A DNA stretch of 64,000 bases. Origin: Sclerotiophoma versabilis (lineage: Eukaryota > Ascomycota > Dothideomycetes > Pleosporales > Didymellaceae). The position numbers and the translations under genes were made by a program. The stretch is taken from positions 3,534,001 through 3,598,000 of the forward strand of contig JAAROD010000015.1 in NCBI GenBank assembly GCA_012274445.1. Direction: 5' to 3'. The stretch's first letter is position 1, and each line of letters opens with the position of its first letter. Under the pieces are notes generated by a model, which was not told the origin of the DNA, searched no databases, and saw nothing but the letters and a program-made list of their open reading frames with translations. Positions 43,895-53,388 of the stretch are shown here, in pieces.

Positions 43895-45452
43895 ATGAGC
43901 AACGAAAACCCAAGCTCAATCGCTAACCGCGATACTCCAATCCCTGTGGTCCATATTCATCTTGCAGACACACCGGGCTCCCAGACGCCGAGTACAGGAC
44001 ATGGCTCACATCGACTATCTGCTACCAAGCTCAAGGACAGACTTGAATCAATCGGAGACAATATGAGTCGTGAGTCCACAAGCAGGATGGGCGACAGAAT
44101 GATCAACCTGTAAGTTCCTGCTTAGCATCCCTCAACACCTCATAGCTCACAACTGTAGTCTTCTCGCACAAGTTCTGCCCAGTGTAGACTCGTCTTCAAA
44201 CTCCCCTCCAGATGGCAACTTCAACACAAGCCCTCAGGTCAAAGACCGTCGATCACGTGCATATGTTGAGCGTCCAAACTTCAGTATCCCAACCATGTCC
44301 TCGAACTTCCGGCGCTTCAACTCGCGCATTGGTGTAGCATTCGTCTTCCAGAACCAACTCATCCGTCTGTTCACTTGGAAACAACCTACTCAAACACTAT
44401 CCTTCCTGTTCATGTATACCTTCATCTGCATCGACCCGTACCTACTCCCTGTGCTCCCTCTGGCGTGTTGTCTCTTCTTCATCATGGTACCCGCCTATCT
44501 AACCCGGCACCCACCACCACCTACTTCCTTCCCAACGGACCTCTACCCTCTCGGCGGCCCTCCGCTCGCAGACGCGCCTACCATCAAACCAGCACCGGAG
44601 TTCAGCAAGGATTTCTTTCGCAACATGCGAGACCTACAGAACTGCATGGAAGACTTCTCCCGCGGCCACGACGCTGTCCTACAATTCCTCACCCCACTCA
44701 CCAACTTCTCAAACGAGAACCTCAGCTCGCTGCTCTACATCGCACTCCTCCTCATCTCCTGCGCGCTATTTCTAGTATCGCACCTGCTGCCCTGGCGCTT
44801 CATCTTCCTCGTCCTCGGCTACGGCACGACCGCCATGGGCCACCCCGCAGTACAAGACCTGCTCGCCACACCCGAGAACGAAGCGCGTATCGCCTCGGCT
44901 GAGCACGAAGGCCGCTCGTTCCTCCTCTCAGCGAGCAAGAAAGACATCGAGCTCTCAACCAGCCAGTCCGCGCGCGAAGTCGAGATTTTTGAGCTGCAGC
45001 ACCGCCCCCTGCACAACGCTTCAGGCGAGTACGAACCCTTCCTCTTCAGCCACTCGCCGTACGCGCCGCTCTCGCCAGCACGCATCAGCGGCGACAGACC
45101 GCGCGGCTGCGCCTTCTTCGAAGACGTCCTCCCGCCCCGTGGATGGCGCTGGAGCGACAAGAAATGGACCCTCGATCTGCTGAGCCGCGAGTGGGTTGAA
45201 GACCGGTGTGTGACGGGCGTCGAAGTCGAGATCGAGGGCGAGCGCTGGGTCACCGATCTGCACTACGAGGTACTGGAGGAAGGAGAGCGGTCGTCGCAGG
45301 GGCACGAAGCGAAGAAAGGCAAAAGCAAGGACGTCGCCGAGCAGGAGAGGGAGGTTTTGAGGCGCGCGTGGGAGAGCGGGAGACCGAGTCGCAAGGGCGA
45401 GTGGAGACGACGTAGATGGGTCCGCATGGTGGAACGTGTGGGTAGTGTATAG
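43895..45452 (+). CDS. Peroxisomal membrane peroxin of the Pex23/Pex24 (Pex28-32) group with dysferlin domain
   Basis: Two exons (43895-44109 and 44159-45452) across a 49-nt intron (donor GTAAGT, acceptor TGTAG) give 502 aa; the splice restores MINLLLAQVLPSVDSS. A hydrophobic hairpin (LSFLFMYTFICIDPYLLPVLPLACCLFFIMVPAYL, read in parts, about 125-160) and a second pair (SLLYIALLLISCALFLVSHLL and FIFLVLGYGTTAMG, about 240-285) anchor it in the membrane. The C-terminal half carries dysferlin-type blocks: FFEDVLPPRGWRWSDKKWTL, REWVEDRCVTGVEVEIEGE and the final GEWRRRRWVRMVERV. This is the layout of fungal peroxins that regulate peroxisome number and ER-peroxisome contacts. Pex23-like and Pex24-like members are hard to tell apart by eye. 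Confidence 0.82.
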
Positions 45453-45596
45453 TAGTAATTACTCAATCTCCTCCACCTCAAACACGAAACCCACGCTCCA
45501 ATCCACGCTCCTCGCGCCGCTTCCCGCGCCGCTTCCTCTCTCGGACTTTTTGGTAATGCGAATATAAATTATCTCAATCTTGAAATTCTCATGAAA

Positions 45597-45604
45597 TCAC
45601 GTGA
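45597..45604. promoter_or_regulatory. TCACGTGA palindrome (bHLH/Cbf1-type E-box)
   Basis: A perfect 8-bp palindrome containing CACGTG ends two bases before the first nucleotide of the tRNA gene. Such sites bind Cbf1-like bHLH proteins at ordinary promoters and centromeres. Its role next to a Pol III gene is unknown. Confidence 0.4.
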
Positions 45605-45616
45605 CGGTCTTGTGGT

Positions 45617-45673
45617 GTAAGTTCCTAATCTCCCTCCAACATGAAAACATCCCCAATTCTAACATCCAAGCAG
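45617..45673 (+). other. Spliceosomal-type intron inside the tRNA D-arm
   Basis: The 57-nt insert lies between tRNA nucleotides 11 and 12. It begins GTAAGT, has CTAAC at 45659-45663 (ten bases before the 3' end) and ends GCAG. The joint cannot be slid by even one base without breaking the tRNA, and it falls exactly on GT and AG. Local mRNA introns are 46-56 nt with the same signals. It shows no bulge-helix-bulge of the tRNA endonuclease type that I could see. Splicing by the spliceosome is therefore the simplest reading, but it is an inference. Confidence 0.75.
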
Positions 45674-45698
45674 CTAGTGGTATGATTCTCGCTTAGGG

Positions 45699-45712
45699 CA
45701 CCTAAGTACACT
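45699..45712 (+). other. Canonical tRNA intron after position 37
   Basis: A 14-nt insert lies between G37 (45698) and T38 (45713), the standard site for the nuclear tRNA splicing endonuclease. Its CCTAAG (45701-45706) can pair perfectly with CTTAGG (45692-45697) across the anticodon, the usual anticodon-intron helix of pre-tRNAs. Confidence 0.8.
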
Positions 45713-45749
45713 TGCGAGAGGCCCCGCGTTCGAGTCGCGGCAAGACCCG

Positions 45750-45779
45750 TTATTTTTTTATTTTTTTATTTTTTTTTTT
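45750..45779 (+). terminator. RNA polymerase III T-tract terminator
   Basis: Two bases after the tRNA discriminator base a T-rich stretch begins, with runs of seven, seven and eleven T separated by single A. Four or more T usually stop Pol III, so this is a strong, redundant terminator and supports Pol III use of the gene. Confidence 0.8.
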
Positions 45780-46283
45780 GGTTTTTCTTCTTGCACTGCG
45801 ATGCACTGCGATGCACTGCGATGCACTGTATTGGATGGGATTGTGTTGTACGTATTGCATGCAACATGTAGCCTGGAGCTAAAATACAACTTATACCCAA
45901 AACCATGGCTTTGAGTATTGTGAATCTTCTACTTCTACATCTACATCTACATCTACATTTTCTCATCGTACCACTTCGTGCTATAGCCGCGCATTTATAC
46001 CCACATCTACCTTTGAATGGGATATACAATATACATCGTTATGATGGGATATTTACATAGCTCTCGTACGTCTGAATAACACCTCTATGTCTTCTCGTAT
46101 ACACTACTGGTCCAGGTACTATAGCGTGTTGGTCTGAGGTGGATTAATGTGCGCACTCACTCACCAACAGGTCGGTGTAGATCAGGTCGGTGTAGATGAT
46201 GGTGTCAGAAGCTAGAACAAGGAATGGATGCAGGATTGACTTGGTGTTTGTTGATTCGCTGCTCAATGGACAAACGGACGGAC
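45780..46283. other. Intergenic region with 10-bp and hexamer repeats
   Basis: Holds 3.8 copies of the 10-mer TGCACTGCGA at 45792-45829 and a CTACAT hexamer run at about 45930-45957. No gene was seen up to the stop codon of the GTPase gene. Confidence 0.6.
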
Positions 46284-47790
46284 CTACGCTCGCCCGACTT
46301 TAAAACTTAAAATATCGTTCTTCCCTACGCTCACCATGTCGTCTTCTGCGACTCGCCTCGCGCCCTCCGTCTCCACGTATGCTAGCGGTGCATCGCCCAT
46401 GACCTTCCTGTAGACGTCGCCCACCGTACTCCCCTTCTTGACTAGCACGCAATCCCTGAACACGGCCGTACTCGACGCCGATCCTGAGGTGTAGCTCTGG
46501 ATATTCCTGACTGGAAATACAGGGACGAGCCCCAGAAGCTCTGCGGCGCGCGACAGGACCTGGACGACTCCTGTGCTGCCGAAGCGGTACAAGACCATGT
46601 CTTTTAGGTTCTCGATGCGTTGCTTGAGCTTGTCATCGAGTTCTTTCAGCCCGCCACCGGTTGGATCGCCCATCTCTATCAAGTCATCTCTTGTGTCTAC
46701 AAACTCGCTGCCCTCGACATACTTCACGAACCCTTGTTTCGCCAGCTTCCGCAGGAATACCTCGCTAATCGCACTACACAACACGATACTCTTCGGATCC
46801 GCTGTCTTGGCAATCTTCGCAATATTCTTATCCGCATCCGGGTGATCGATCTTATTCAGCGCAATGACCGTAGGGAACTTCTCGTCGGTGAACGCATTGA
46901 CCACGCGCTCGATCGTCTCGTCGTCCCAGGCCTCGAGCGGGACCTTCGTCGTACCACTCAGCAGGCCGAGCTTATCGAGACACCGCGCCACGACCGCGCT
47001 CGTGGAACCGTAACCCGAGAATTGGTTCTGCAGGGTTTCAATCGGCGTGGCTTTCACGGCAATATGTCTCCTCTTGATGCTGCCCCACTTCTCCATCAGG
47101 TTGCCCTGGATCCAGCGCACGATTTCGCTGCGCAGCCACACAATGTCTTGACTTGGGTCGTAGCCGCGCGTTGCCTTGCCTTCTGCGTCTGTTGTCCCGC
47201 TGACGTCGACGACGTGGACGAGGGCGTCGGCGTGGCGCAGGTCGTCGAGGAAGCGGTTCCCTAGGCCCTTGCCCATGTGTGCGCCGGGAACGAGACCGGC
47301 GACATCGAGGAGCTCGATCGGTACGGAGCGACGACCTTCAACACAGGAGCCGTAATTTGGCTTACAGCGGTCGGCGAGACCGAGGCGTGCGCAAGGGCAT
47401 TCTATTTGGAGGTAACCGATGGCTCGCTGTGGATCGATTGTTGTGAAGCTAGACGGGTGTCAGGCTGTCTTGTCTCCTGAGGGGTTGAAGAGCGAATGTT
47501 GTAGGTAGTGCGCGCCAGTAGTGAATTCGATATCGAGGACGATTGCGCCTAAAGTATCGAAAAGGAATGTAAGCACTTACGGGAAGTTTCCTGTGCTTCA
47601 ATCAGCCTACACACTCCTCATACCGAATCAACACTGTACGGACCGACTTTTGAGGTTGCGTCTGTCAAGCTGCGACCGACACTTAGACATGCGTTCCATG
47701 GTGGGGGAGGGGCAATGCGCACCTGTTCAGCGTTGTCGACTTTCCAGACGAGGGCTTGCCCACCAGACCGATCAGAGGATCGCGAGGCAT
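46284..47790 (-). CDS. Ygr210c-type Obg/YchF-related GTPase with TGS-like C-terminus
   Basis: Four exons (47723-47790, 47644-47669, 47581-47590, 46284-47448) give 422 aa. Residues 1-22 contain the P-loop (LIGLVGKPSSGKSTTLN); splicing restores SLTDATSKVGNFPFTTIDP (switch/G2). LLDVAGLVPGAHMGKGLGN is G3, ALNKIDHPDADKN is G4. The C-terminus (DVYRKVMGDAPLAY...VGKNDILSFKVG) has the TGS-like form of this group. It is close to yeast Ygr210c, a ribosome-associated Obg-type protein of unclear role, in memory-based comparison. Intron lengths are 53, 53 and 132 nt. The third exon is only 10 nt and codes for the GNFP residues of the conserved GNFPF motif. One donor (GTCCGT) is weak. Confidence 0.88.
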
Positions 47791-48214
47791 AGTTATCTGT
47801 GAGGAGAAAAGAGTGTGTGTACGAAGAAGTTTGTGCAGTCGCGCGAGAAGGGCGCAACGCTGGCAGATGGCGTATCGTCGAATTGTCGAAGCCTTATCGA
47901 TAACCAACTTTACTTTTCGCCATCGACGAACGACCCATGCATGTCCATGTTTGATGCAGCTGCAAGTGCATCACAAGACTTCACCATACAACTTTCAAAT
48001 GATTTTGATCTTTGTTTCTGATTCTTAGTTTATATACAACGACCAAAGCGATCGTTTAGTCAAAGACGCCAGGTCGACCATCATTACAAGCCGACAACAC
48101 CAAAGAAATCTAACCAAGAAAACGTTGCCCGCACTGGGTCTTTGGATTACATCCTGCCTGTATTCTCATACAATGCTAAGATATGCAGAAACAGCCTTGC
48201 TCAAGCGACTAATC
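47791..48214. other. Intergenic: GTPase promoter and glucanosyltransferase 3' flank
   Basis: 424 bp between two minus-strand genes. No gene or distinct motif was recognised. Confidence 0.4.
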
Positions 48215-49740
48215 TTACAAGACAAGGAGACCGCCGAAGAGGGAGGAGACAAGGACGACAGCACCCATAGCCAGAGGAGCGAGGGAGAACTCGCCGGGGC
48301 GGAGGGCAGAAGCAGCGCCCTTGCTGGGGGTCGAGGTAGCGGTGGAACCGCCACCAGCACCAGAGGTGACAGCACCATCACCAGCACCAGCCAAGTCGGT
48401 CTCCTGAGAGCCGGAAGACTGGGAACCAGAGCCCTTGAGACCAGGGCCAGCACCGGCACCGTTCTTGAGGTAGTCGCTAGCACCACTGGGGAACGCAGGA
48501 AGCTGGTTGTCGCTGATGGTGACGTTCCAGCTCTTAGACTGAGAGGGGCAAGTGGAGGCAGAACCGCTGGACTTGTAACCGCCGTCACCAGAGGGGTTGG
48601 TGGCGTTGGCGTAGGCGTTCTTGAGCGTGGTGAAATCGTCAAGCTCCTTGACGTTGGAGCCATCGATCTCGACGAGACCGTAGTTAGAGTCCTCCTGAGA
48701 GTACTCGTAGACAAGACCACCAGAGTAAACAGAGGACATGTCGGTGCTGTAGATGGACTTGACCTCGTTGAACTCACGCTTGTTGGTGTTGCAACCGAAC
48801 TCGGAGAGGCTGAATAGATTAGCGAATGCGTTTTGGGTAGTTCGAGACAGGCTTACAAGATAGGGATGCTGTAGTTGCTGAGCTTCTTGACCTTCTGGTC
48901 CCAACCAGCACCAGTGAATGTGTTAGGGTCGCACCACGAGTAGTCGTTGAAGGCGTAAAAGTCGGAGCGGACAGCGTCCTCACCGCAGTTCATGTAGTCG
49001 GCCATCTCATAACGGTTAGACTCGACGTCAGCAGCGCTATAGCCGACGGGGACCTTGCGGAGCTTGCGAGCGTTCATGTACGACTTGATGTCACGGGTGA
49101 CGGCTTTGACGAAAGGAGCGCAGTTGGTGGTGGAGTCATCGTTGATGACCTCGTTTCCGGAGAAGAAGAGAAGGGTGTTGGAGTAGGCCGCAAACTTCTC
49201 GACGGTCGCGAAGACGCTCTGGAGGTAGACCTTGTTGTAGGAGACCTGGGGAGAGGCGCGGTTGATCGAGTACTTGGGGGTGTTGACGTCGAGAGCGAGG
49301 TAGATACCGGCATCGGCAAGGGCGTTCATGCAGGTGTCGTGCTCAGCAGTGTTGTCGACAGTGTAAACACGGACAGTGTTGATACCGAGCTCCTTGAACT
49401 TGGCGATGTCGCGCTTGCAGCCGTCCGCATCGGCAATAGGGTCCTTTGCATCAGATGCGCCACCTGGGGGACGTTAATTTAAGATCTAACAGGGGTAGTC
49501 GTTCACTCTTACCGGGCTGGTAATCAACACCACGGATGTAGAAACGCTCGTTGCCCTTCCAGAAGGCTGCATATGCGTTAGCAATCAATTTGCGTGGCTT
49601 CCTTCCTGGTTGTCCAACGCACCATTGCCCTTGACGGTGATGGTTGTGACATCAGCACGCTTCTGGACGGGAGTGGCAGGGGTGCCAACAACGGTTGTGG
49701 CGAGGGCGCCGGCGACGGCAGCAATGGCGACGCTCTTCAT
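48215..49740 (-). CDS. GPI-anchored beta-1,3-glucanosyltransferase (GH72, Gas/Gel family)
   Basis: Four exons (49623-49740, 49513-49566, 48857-49463, 48215-48809) with introns of 56, 49 and 47 nt give 457 aa. A signal peptide (MKSVAIAAVAGALATTVVG) leads into KGNAFWKGNERFYIRGVDYQ, the GH72 start. The acid/base Glu is in FFSGNEVIND (about residue 162) and the nucleophile Glu in IFLSEFGCN (about 263); the splice at 48810-48856 falls just before the latter. The tail is Ser/Gly-rich and ends in a hydrophobic helix (LAMGAVVLVSSLFGGLLVL), a GPI-attachment signal. The enzyme cuts and rejoins beta-1,3-glucan at the plasma membrane and cell wall. No CBM43 (X8) module is seen, so it belongs to the short Gel-type class. 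Confidence 0.95.
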
Positions 49741-51049
49741 GGTGATGGTGTTTGAGTGGGTGACGGAATAAGATCGTGGGTACAAGTCGTGGCGAAGAAG
49801 AGCTTTTCGTAGACAAAGACGAAGCAGCAGGAAAGCGACAGACGGTGAAAGGCAGTAGCAAACGAGAGGATACGCCTGGGCGAAAGTGCGATTAGAAGAG
49901 CGTAGTAAAGAAGAAGTCGCGCACAAAGAACAGTGACGGCGAGGAAGTCGATGGGCACGCAAAACAAGTTGGGGAGACGGGTTATTAGAGGAACCCACTC
50001 CTAGCATAGCAGCACTGGCGGTTGCTATCTGCGGAATGCGCAGTCCGCACTTGATTGGCTGGTGCGCCCCACAGCAACAGGGGTGGCGCCTGCCAAATCT
50101 CAGAAGCCTCCGCCGAGCCAGTCTCCGCCCCCTGAAAAGCTCAACCAAGGAGAACCAAGATGCCGCCCAGCAAGCGACAAGCCAGAGACAAGCTGTGGCC
50201 GAGAACAACGGGTCGCGCGGCGATCGTGCTTCTTTAGTCTGCTTCAGAGCTCGCTGAAACGCGCGTCGCCTTCATTCTCGTGCCTCTGGATGGAGATCTG
50301 TATCAAAATGCTGCTGCCGTTCCCTGCTGCTAAGCCAGCTGTGGAGAGCCGTGTGGGTCACAAGAAGATGAGGTCGTGAGCGCATCGTCAACTTGAAGCG
50401 CGGACCGTTGACTCGTGCTGCGATACACCTGCAGGCGATGAGCTCGTCGAACTGAAATACCGGTGGCTGGCTAACAGCAAGTTGGGCAGTCTAGCGGACA
50501 CGAGTGGCGTAGAACACTCGCCAGATGCAGCCTCTGTTAGTCAAACGGCACACTGGGTTTATTGGTGTGGACACTTTACGAGGCTGATTGACAGCCGTAA
50601 TAGGGCATGGCGTTCCTTGCGATCAACGTATGCGCAATTGTCTCGTGTCAACACAGCCTCCATCATGATGAGGATCACCGTGGGTCTCTTGTTGAACAGG
50701 TGGATCGTATCAATTCATGCTACTTGCTAACTCTCATTATACACATACGACTGCTGATTGTTGCAGCCTCCATTACGATTAACGACGATTTGTAACCACG
50801 TCTACAGCTCATAATAACACGTCAAGATGTCTGTGCAGAATTGACCCAAGCGCCCAGAAGCAACCAAGGTGCGGAGCCCAACCTGCACGCAAGACCGCAC
50901 GGTACAGTCATGCCAGCAAGCACTGCCGATATGGGTGTGCCCCGATCATCACGTCGCTGCTGGGTCTGTTTGTCCAGAATTGACGGCAAGCGACCGGGAC
51001 CAGATTGATTGCTCGTTGGACTCGGCTCGAATATGAACGTCCCACTCTT
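49741..51049. other. Intergenic region, no gene seen
   Basis: About 1.3 kb. The first 250 bp upstream of the glucanosyltransferase ATG is CT-rich on its coding strand, as in the leaders of highly expressed fungal genes. No other gene, RNA or repeat was found. Confidence 0.45.
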
Positions 51050-52272
51050 CTATTTGTTGTCCTTTCTGAGACCGAAGTAAAGACCAAGAGCAAGCGCAAT
51101 GATGGCGACGATGAGGACCACCACGAACAAGGTCCACCATTTGAGCTTCCTTGCGCGCCTGGCAGACTTGATGCCCTGGTCCAGCTGTGTGTTTGCGTGC
51201 TTGGCGTCTTCATTGACCTGGATGGTCTGGTTCTCGACCTGGACGGTCTGCTCTTCCTGGTAAACAACTTGCTCGTTAAGCTGCTGGAATAGTGTTGCCA
51301 GCTCAACCATGGTCTTCTCAATGCGCTGGATGTCGTTGTGACGAGCACGGACAGCACCCAGGACACTAGACGCCTGCCCGCTGCGGTTGCTCTTGAGCTG
51401 TGGAACTAGTCAGCATATGGTCAAGGTGCTATCTTGGCAGAACACTCACAGCCTGTGTAAAGATACCCTCGTCGCCCCAGTCGGCGTTTGCTGCCTCCTG
51501 CACCTCCGCCTCGGTCGCCTCGGGGTTGATGACCCTGTATTGACGGGCAATGGCTTCACGGTACCTCTTAGAGTAGTCTGCCTCTTCCCTCTGGAAATCC
51601 TCAAGCTGACTCTTGAACGTCCTCTTCAGCGACTCGACCTGGGTCCTCTTGAACGAATTAGTCGAGTCGCGTGCGGCATCGCGCTCGAGGAACTTGATCT
51701 CGTCTTTGATCTGCGTGTTTCTGATCTGTGTCTGCGAAACAATGCTCTCGAGCTCGGCGGAGGAACGGTTGTCAGGCGAAGAAAGCATGCGTTGGTGGAT
51801 GCTCGAGATGGCGCCAATATCCTGTGTGAGCTGGCCGATTCTGGTCTTGGTGCCCTCGATGCGCTGAAGGAAGTCCTGCTGGCTCAAGGGTTTGGTGCCC
51901 GGCTGCTCCAGTCCGTACGATTGCTGGCCTTGTTGCGCGCCGTCTCCGTAGTGCTGCTGGGCTGTGTTCCCGTGGGGCAGAGGTGCGTCCGTGTGCGGCA
52001 CATTCTGCGTGGGCGCAGGGGCCGAGTGTTGCGATGGCTGCGAGTAGTTGGAGTCGGCCTGTGTCAGTTGCGTTGGGTGGCCGGGCTGCTCGTCGTACTA
52101 CATTGTTGTGTTAGCGACAGTCGCGTAGGCGCACCATTGCTGTGCTTACGCCGCCGCCGTACGGGTTCGACGACCCGTAACCGGTGCTGCCATATGGGTT
52201 GCTGGTTCCGCCGTAGCCCGCCTCAGCCTGGCCGTAGGGATTCCCGCCGTACTGCTGGTAGTTGTTCGACAT
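51050..52272 (-). CDS. Sso1/2-type syntaxin (plasma membrane Qa-SNARE)
   Basis: Three exons (52150-52272, 51450-52097, 51050-51397) with two 52-nt introns give 372 aa. The N-terminus is a Gln/Tyr/Gly-rich low-complexity stretch (about 1-110, with NPYG repeats). The Habc helices follow (QDFLQRIEGTKTRIGQLTQDI, then LKRTFKSQLEDFQREEADY and QYRVINPEATEAEV). The SNARE motif runs from RHNDIQRIEKTMVELATLFQ to the 0-layer Gln in VVYQEEQ and on to NTQLDQGI. A basic cluster (SARRARKLKWW) and a C-terminal membrane anchor (TLFVVVLIVAIIALALGLYF) end the protein. It acts in fusion of secretory vesicles at the plasma membrane. The NPYG-rich head is longer than in yeast Sso. Confidence 0.92.
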
Positions 52273-53388
52273 GCTTGTCGCGCGTGTTGTGATGATTTAC
52301 AGGATGTTTCGGAAGGCCGCACTTCAGCTGTCAGGCAAATGCGGAAGCGACGGAAGCATGCACGATCGCGCGCAATAAAGATGTTATCTGGTGCGAATAT
52401 GGGTAGCGATGCGAATTGATGCAGCGATTGTTATGAGGGGTGGCTCGTGGTGGAGATGAAGTGGGCTGGGCGAACGGGTGCAATCGATGTAATCTTAATC
52501 TTAAGCTGATGAGGTCCTGGATCCGCGCAGGGCTCTGCCCAGGATCACAGCCTCCAACAAACGTCACCTGCATGTCACGCTAGTCTTGCCAGGGCCTAAC
52601 ACCGGCTGCAGCGCGAACCACTCTTCCGTCTCGCGTTCAATCATCAATCTCTGTATGTATTAGAATGCTCCTTCCTATTCAATTCCGCATGCTGGCGTTG
52701 TTCTTTCCTGCTCAGAGAGAGAGCGACGACAGTATGAAAGCAGGTATAGAAGAGTCGTCAGAGGTAGTCCTGCAAGATGGTTGCGAGTAACTTCAGATGA
52801 AGCTAACAGCAAGGCATCCTCTGTCGCAACCCTTACCATGAGCAGCAGGCCTGGGAATTCAGCCTTGTCTCCACCATGACCGGTGTTCATCATGTTCAAA
52901 CCACACCTGTGCGACGGGCCGTACCCTCTTTTACCCGCCATCGAGACTGAACGCGCGTCTGATGCTAGAAATTTTTGCAGAAATTCCACAGAACGCTAGC
53001 ATGCTCGTTTGCGTCTATTGATATTCGTACATGACCGTATTGCTACAGGACGAATGCCGCCGTCTATTAGTCGATATGGGCGCCTCGGCTGGGCGTATTG
53101 CGAACACTTACTCAAGAAGGTACTTAAAATCGCATTGTACATAGAGTCCATCCTCAAATCAAGCAGTAGGTCAGCGAACGTCAACATTGATTACAGTGTG
53201 TGGAGAATTGAAGTCCACGTCCATCGCATCCTCCAGAATCTGGACGCGCCAACCCATTGTGTCCTAGTTGCCGAATGCAAGAACCACTTGTTTCAGCACT
53301 TATACTTTTTCTCCACCTAACTGCTGTTCCACGCGGCACTGCACCAATCATGCACTCGCTGTCTTGAGTTTTTACGATACTAAAGAAG
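52273..53388. other. Intergenic region, no intact gene seen
   Basis: About 1.1 kb upstream of the syntaxin gene, running into the decayed kinase. The first 200 bp probably holds the syntaxin promoter. The remaining frames have no family likeness. Confidence 0.4.

Larger units (their letters stand above)
45606..45748 (+). tRNA. tRNA-Pro (anticodon AGG) with two introns, one in the D-arm
   Basis: Removing 45617-45673 and 45699-45712 leaves a 72-nt cloverleaf. The acceptor stem GGTCTTG (45606-45612) pairs fully with CAAGACC (45741-45747), with discriminator C at 45748. TG at positions 8-9 is followed by a D-arm GT|CTAGTGGTATGAT of the usual tRNA-Pro form. The anticodon stem CTCGC/GCGAG closes loop TTAGGGT with anticodon AGG at 45695-45697. 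The T-stem CCGCG/CGCGG closes TTCGAGT, and the B box GTTCGAGTC lies at 45728-45736. A T-rich Pol III stop follows. The 5' acceptor half lies 57 nt further upstream than it should and only fits if the first insert is spliced out; without it the acceptor stem has no partner. The family and anticodon are firm; function depends on removal of the insert. Confidence 0.85.

Noticed and set aside
45674..45748. Calling the tRNA a simple 5'-truncated pseudogene
   Set aside because: The missing acceptor strand is present upstream with perfect pairing, and the insert has exact GT-AG ends, so a split gene explains more.
45750..45779. T-rich tract as the poly(A) tail of a retroelement on the minus strand
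   Set aside because: It follows a tRNA end by one base, as a Pol III stop should, and no retroelement frame or target-site repeat is seen nearby.
48125..48817. 230-codon plus-strand frame over the glucanosyltransferase tail
   Set aside because: It is the antisense of the Ser/Gly-rich GPI region and has no protein likeness.
53009..53320. 103-codon plus-strand frame
   Set aside because: No domain, no neighbour in frame, and composition unlike coding sequence.
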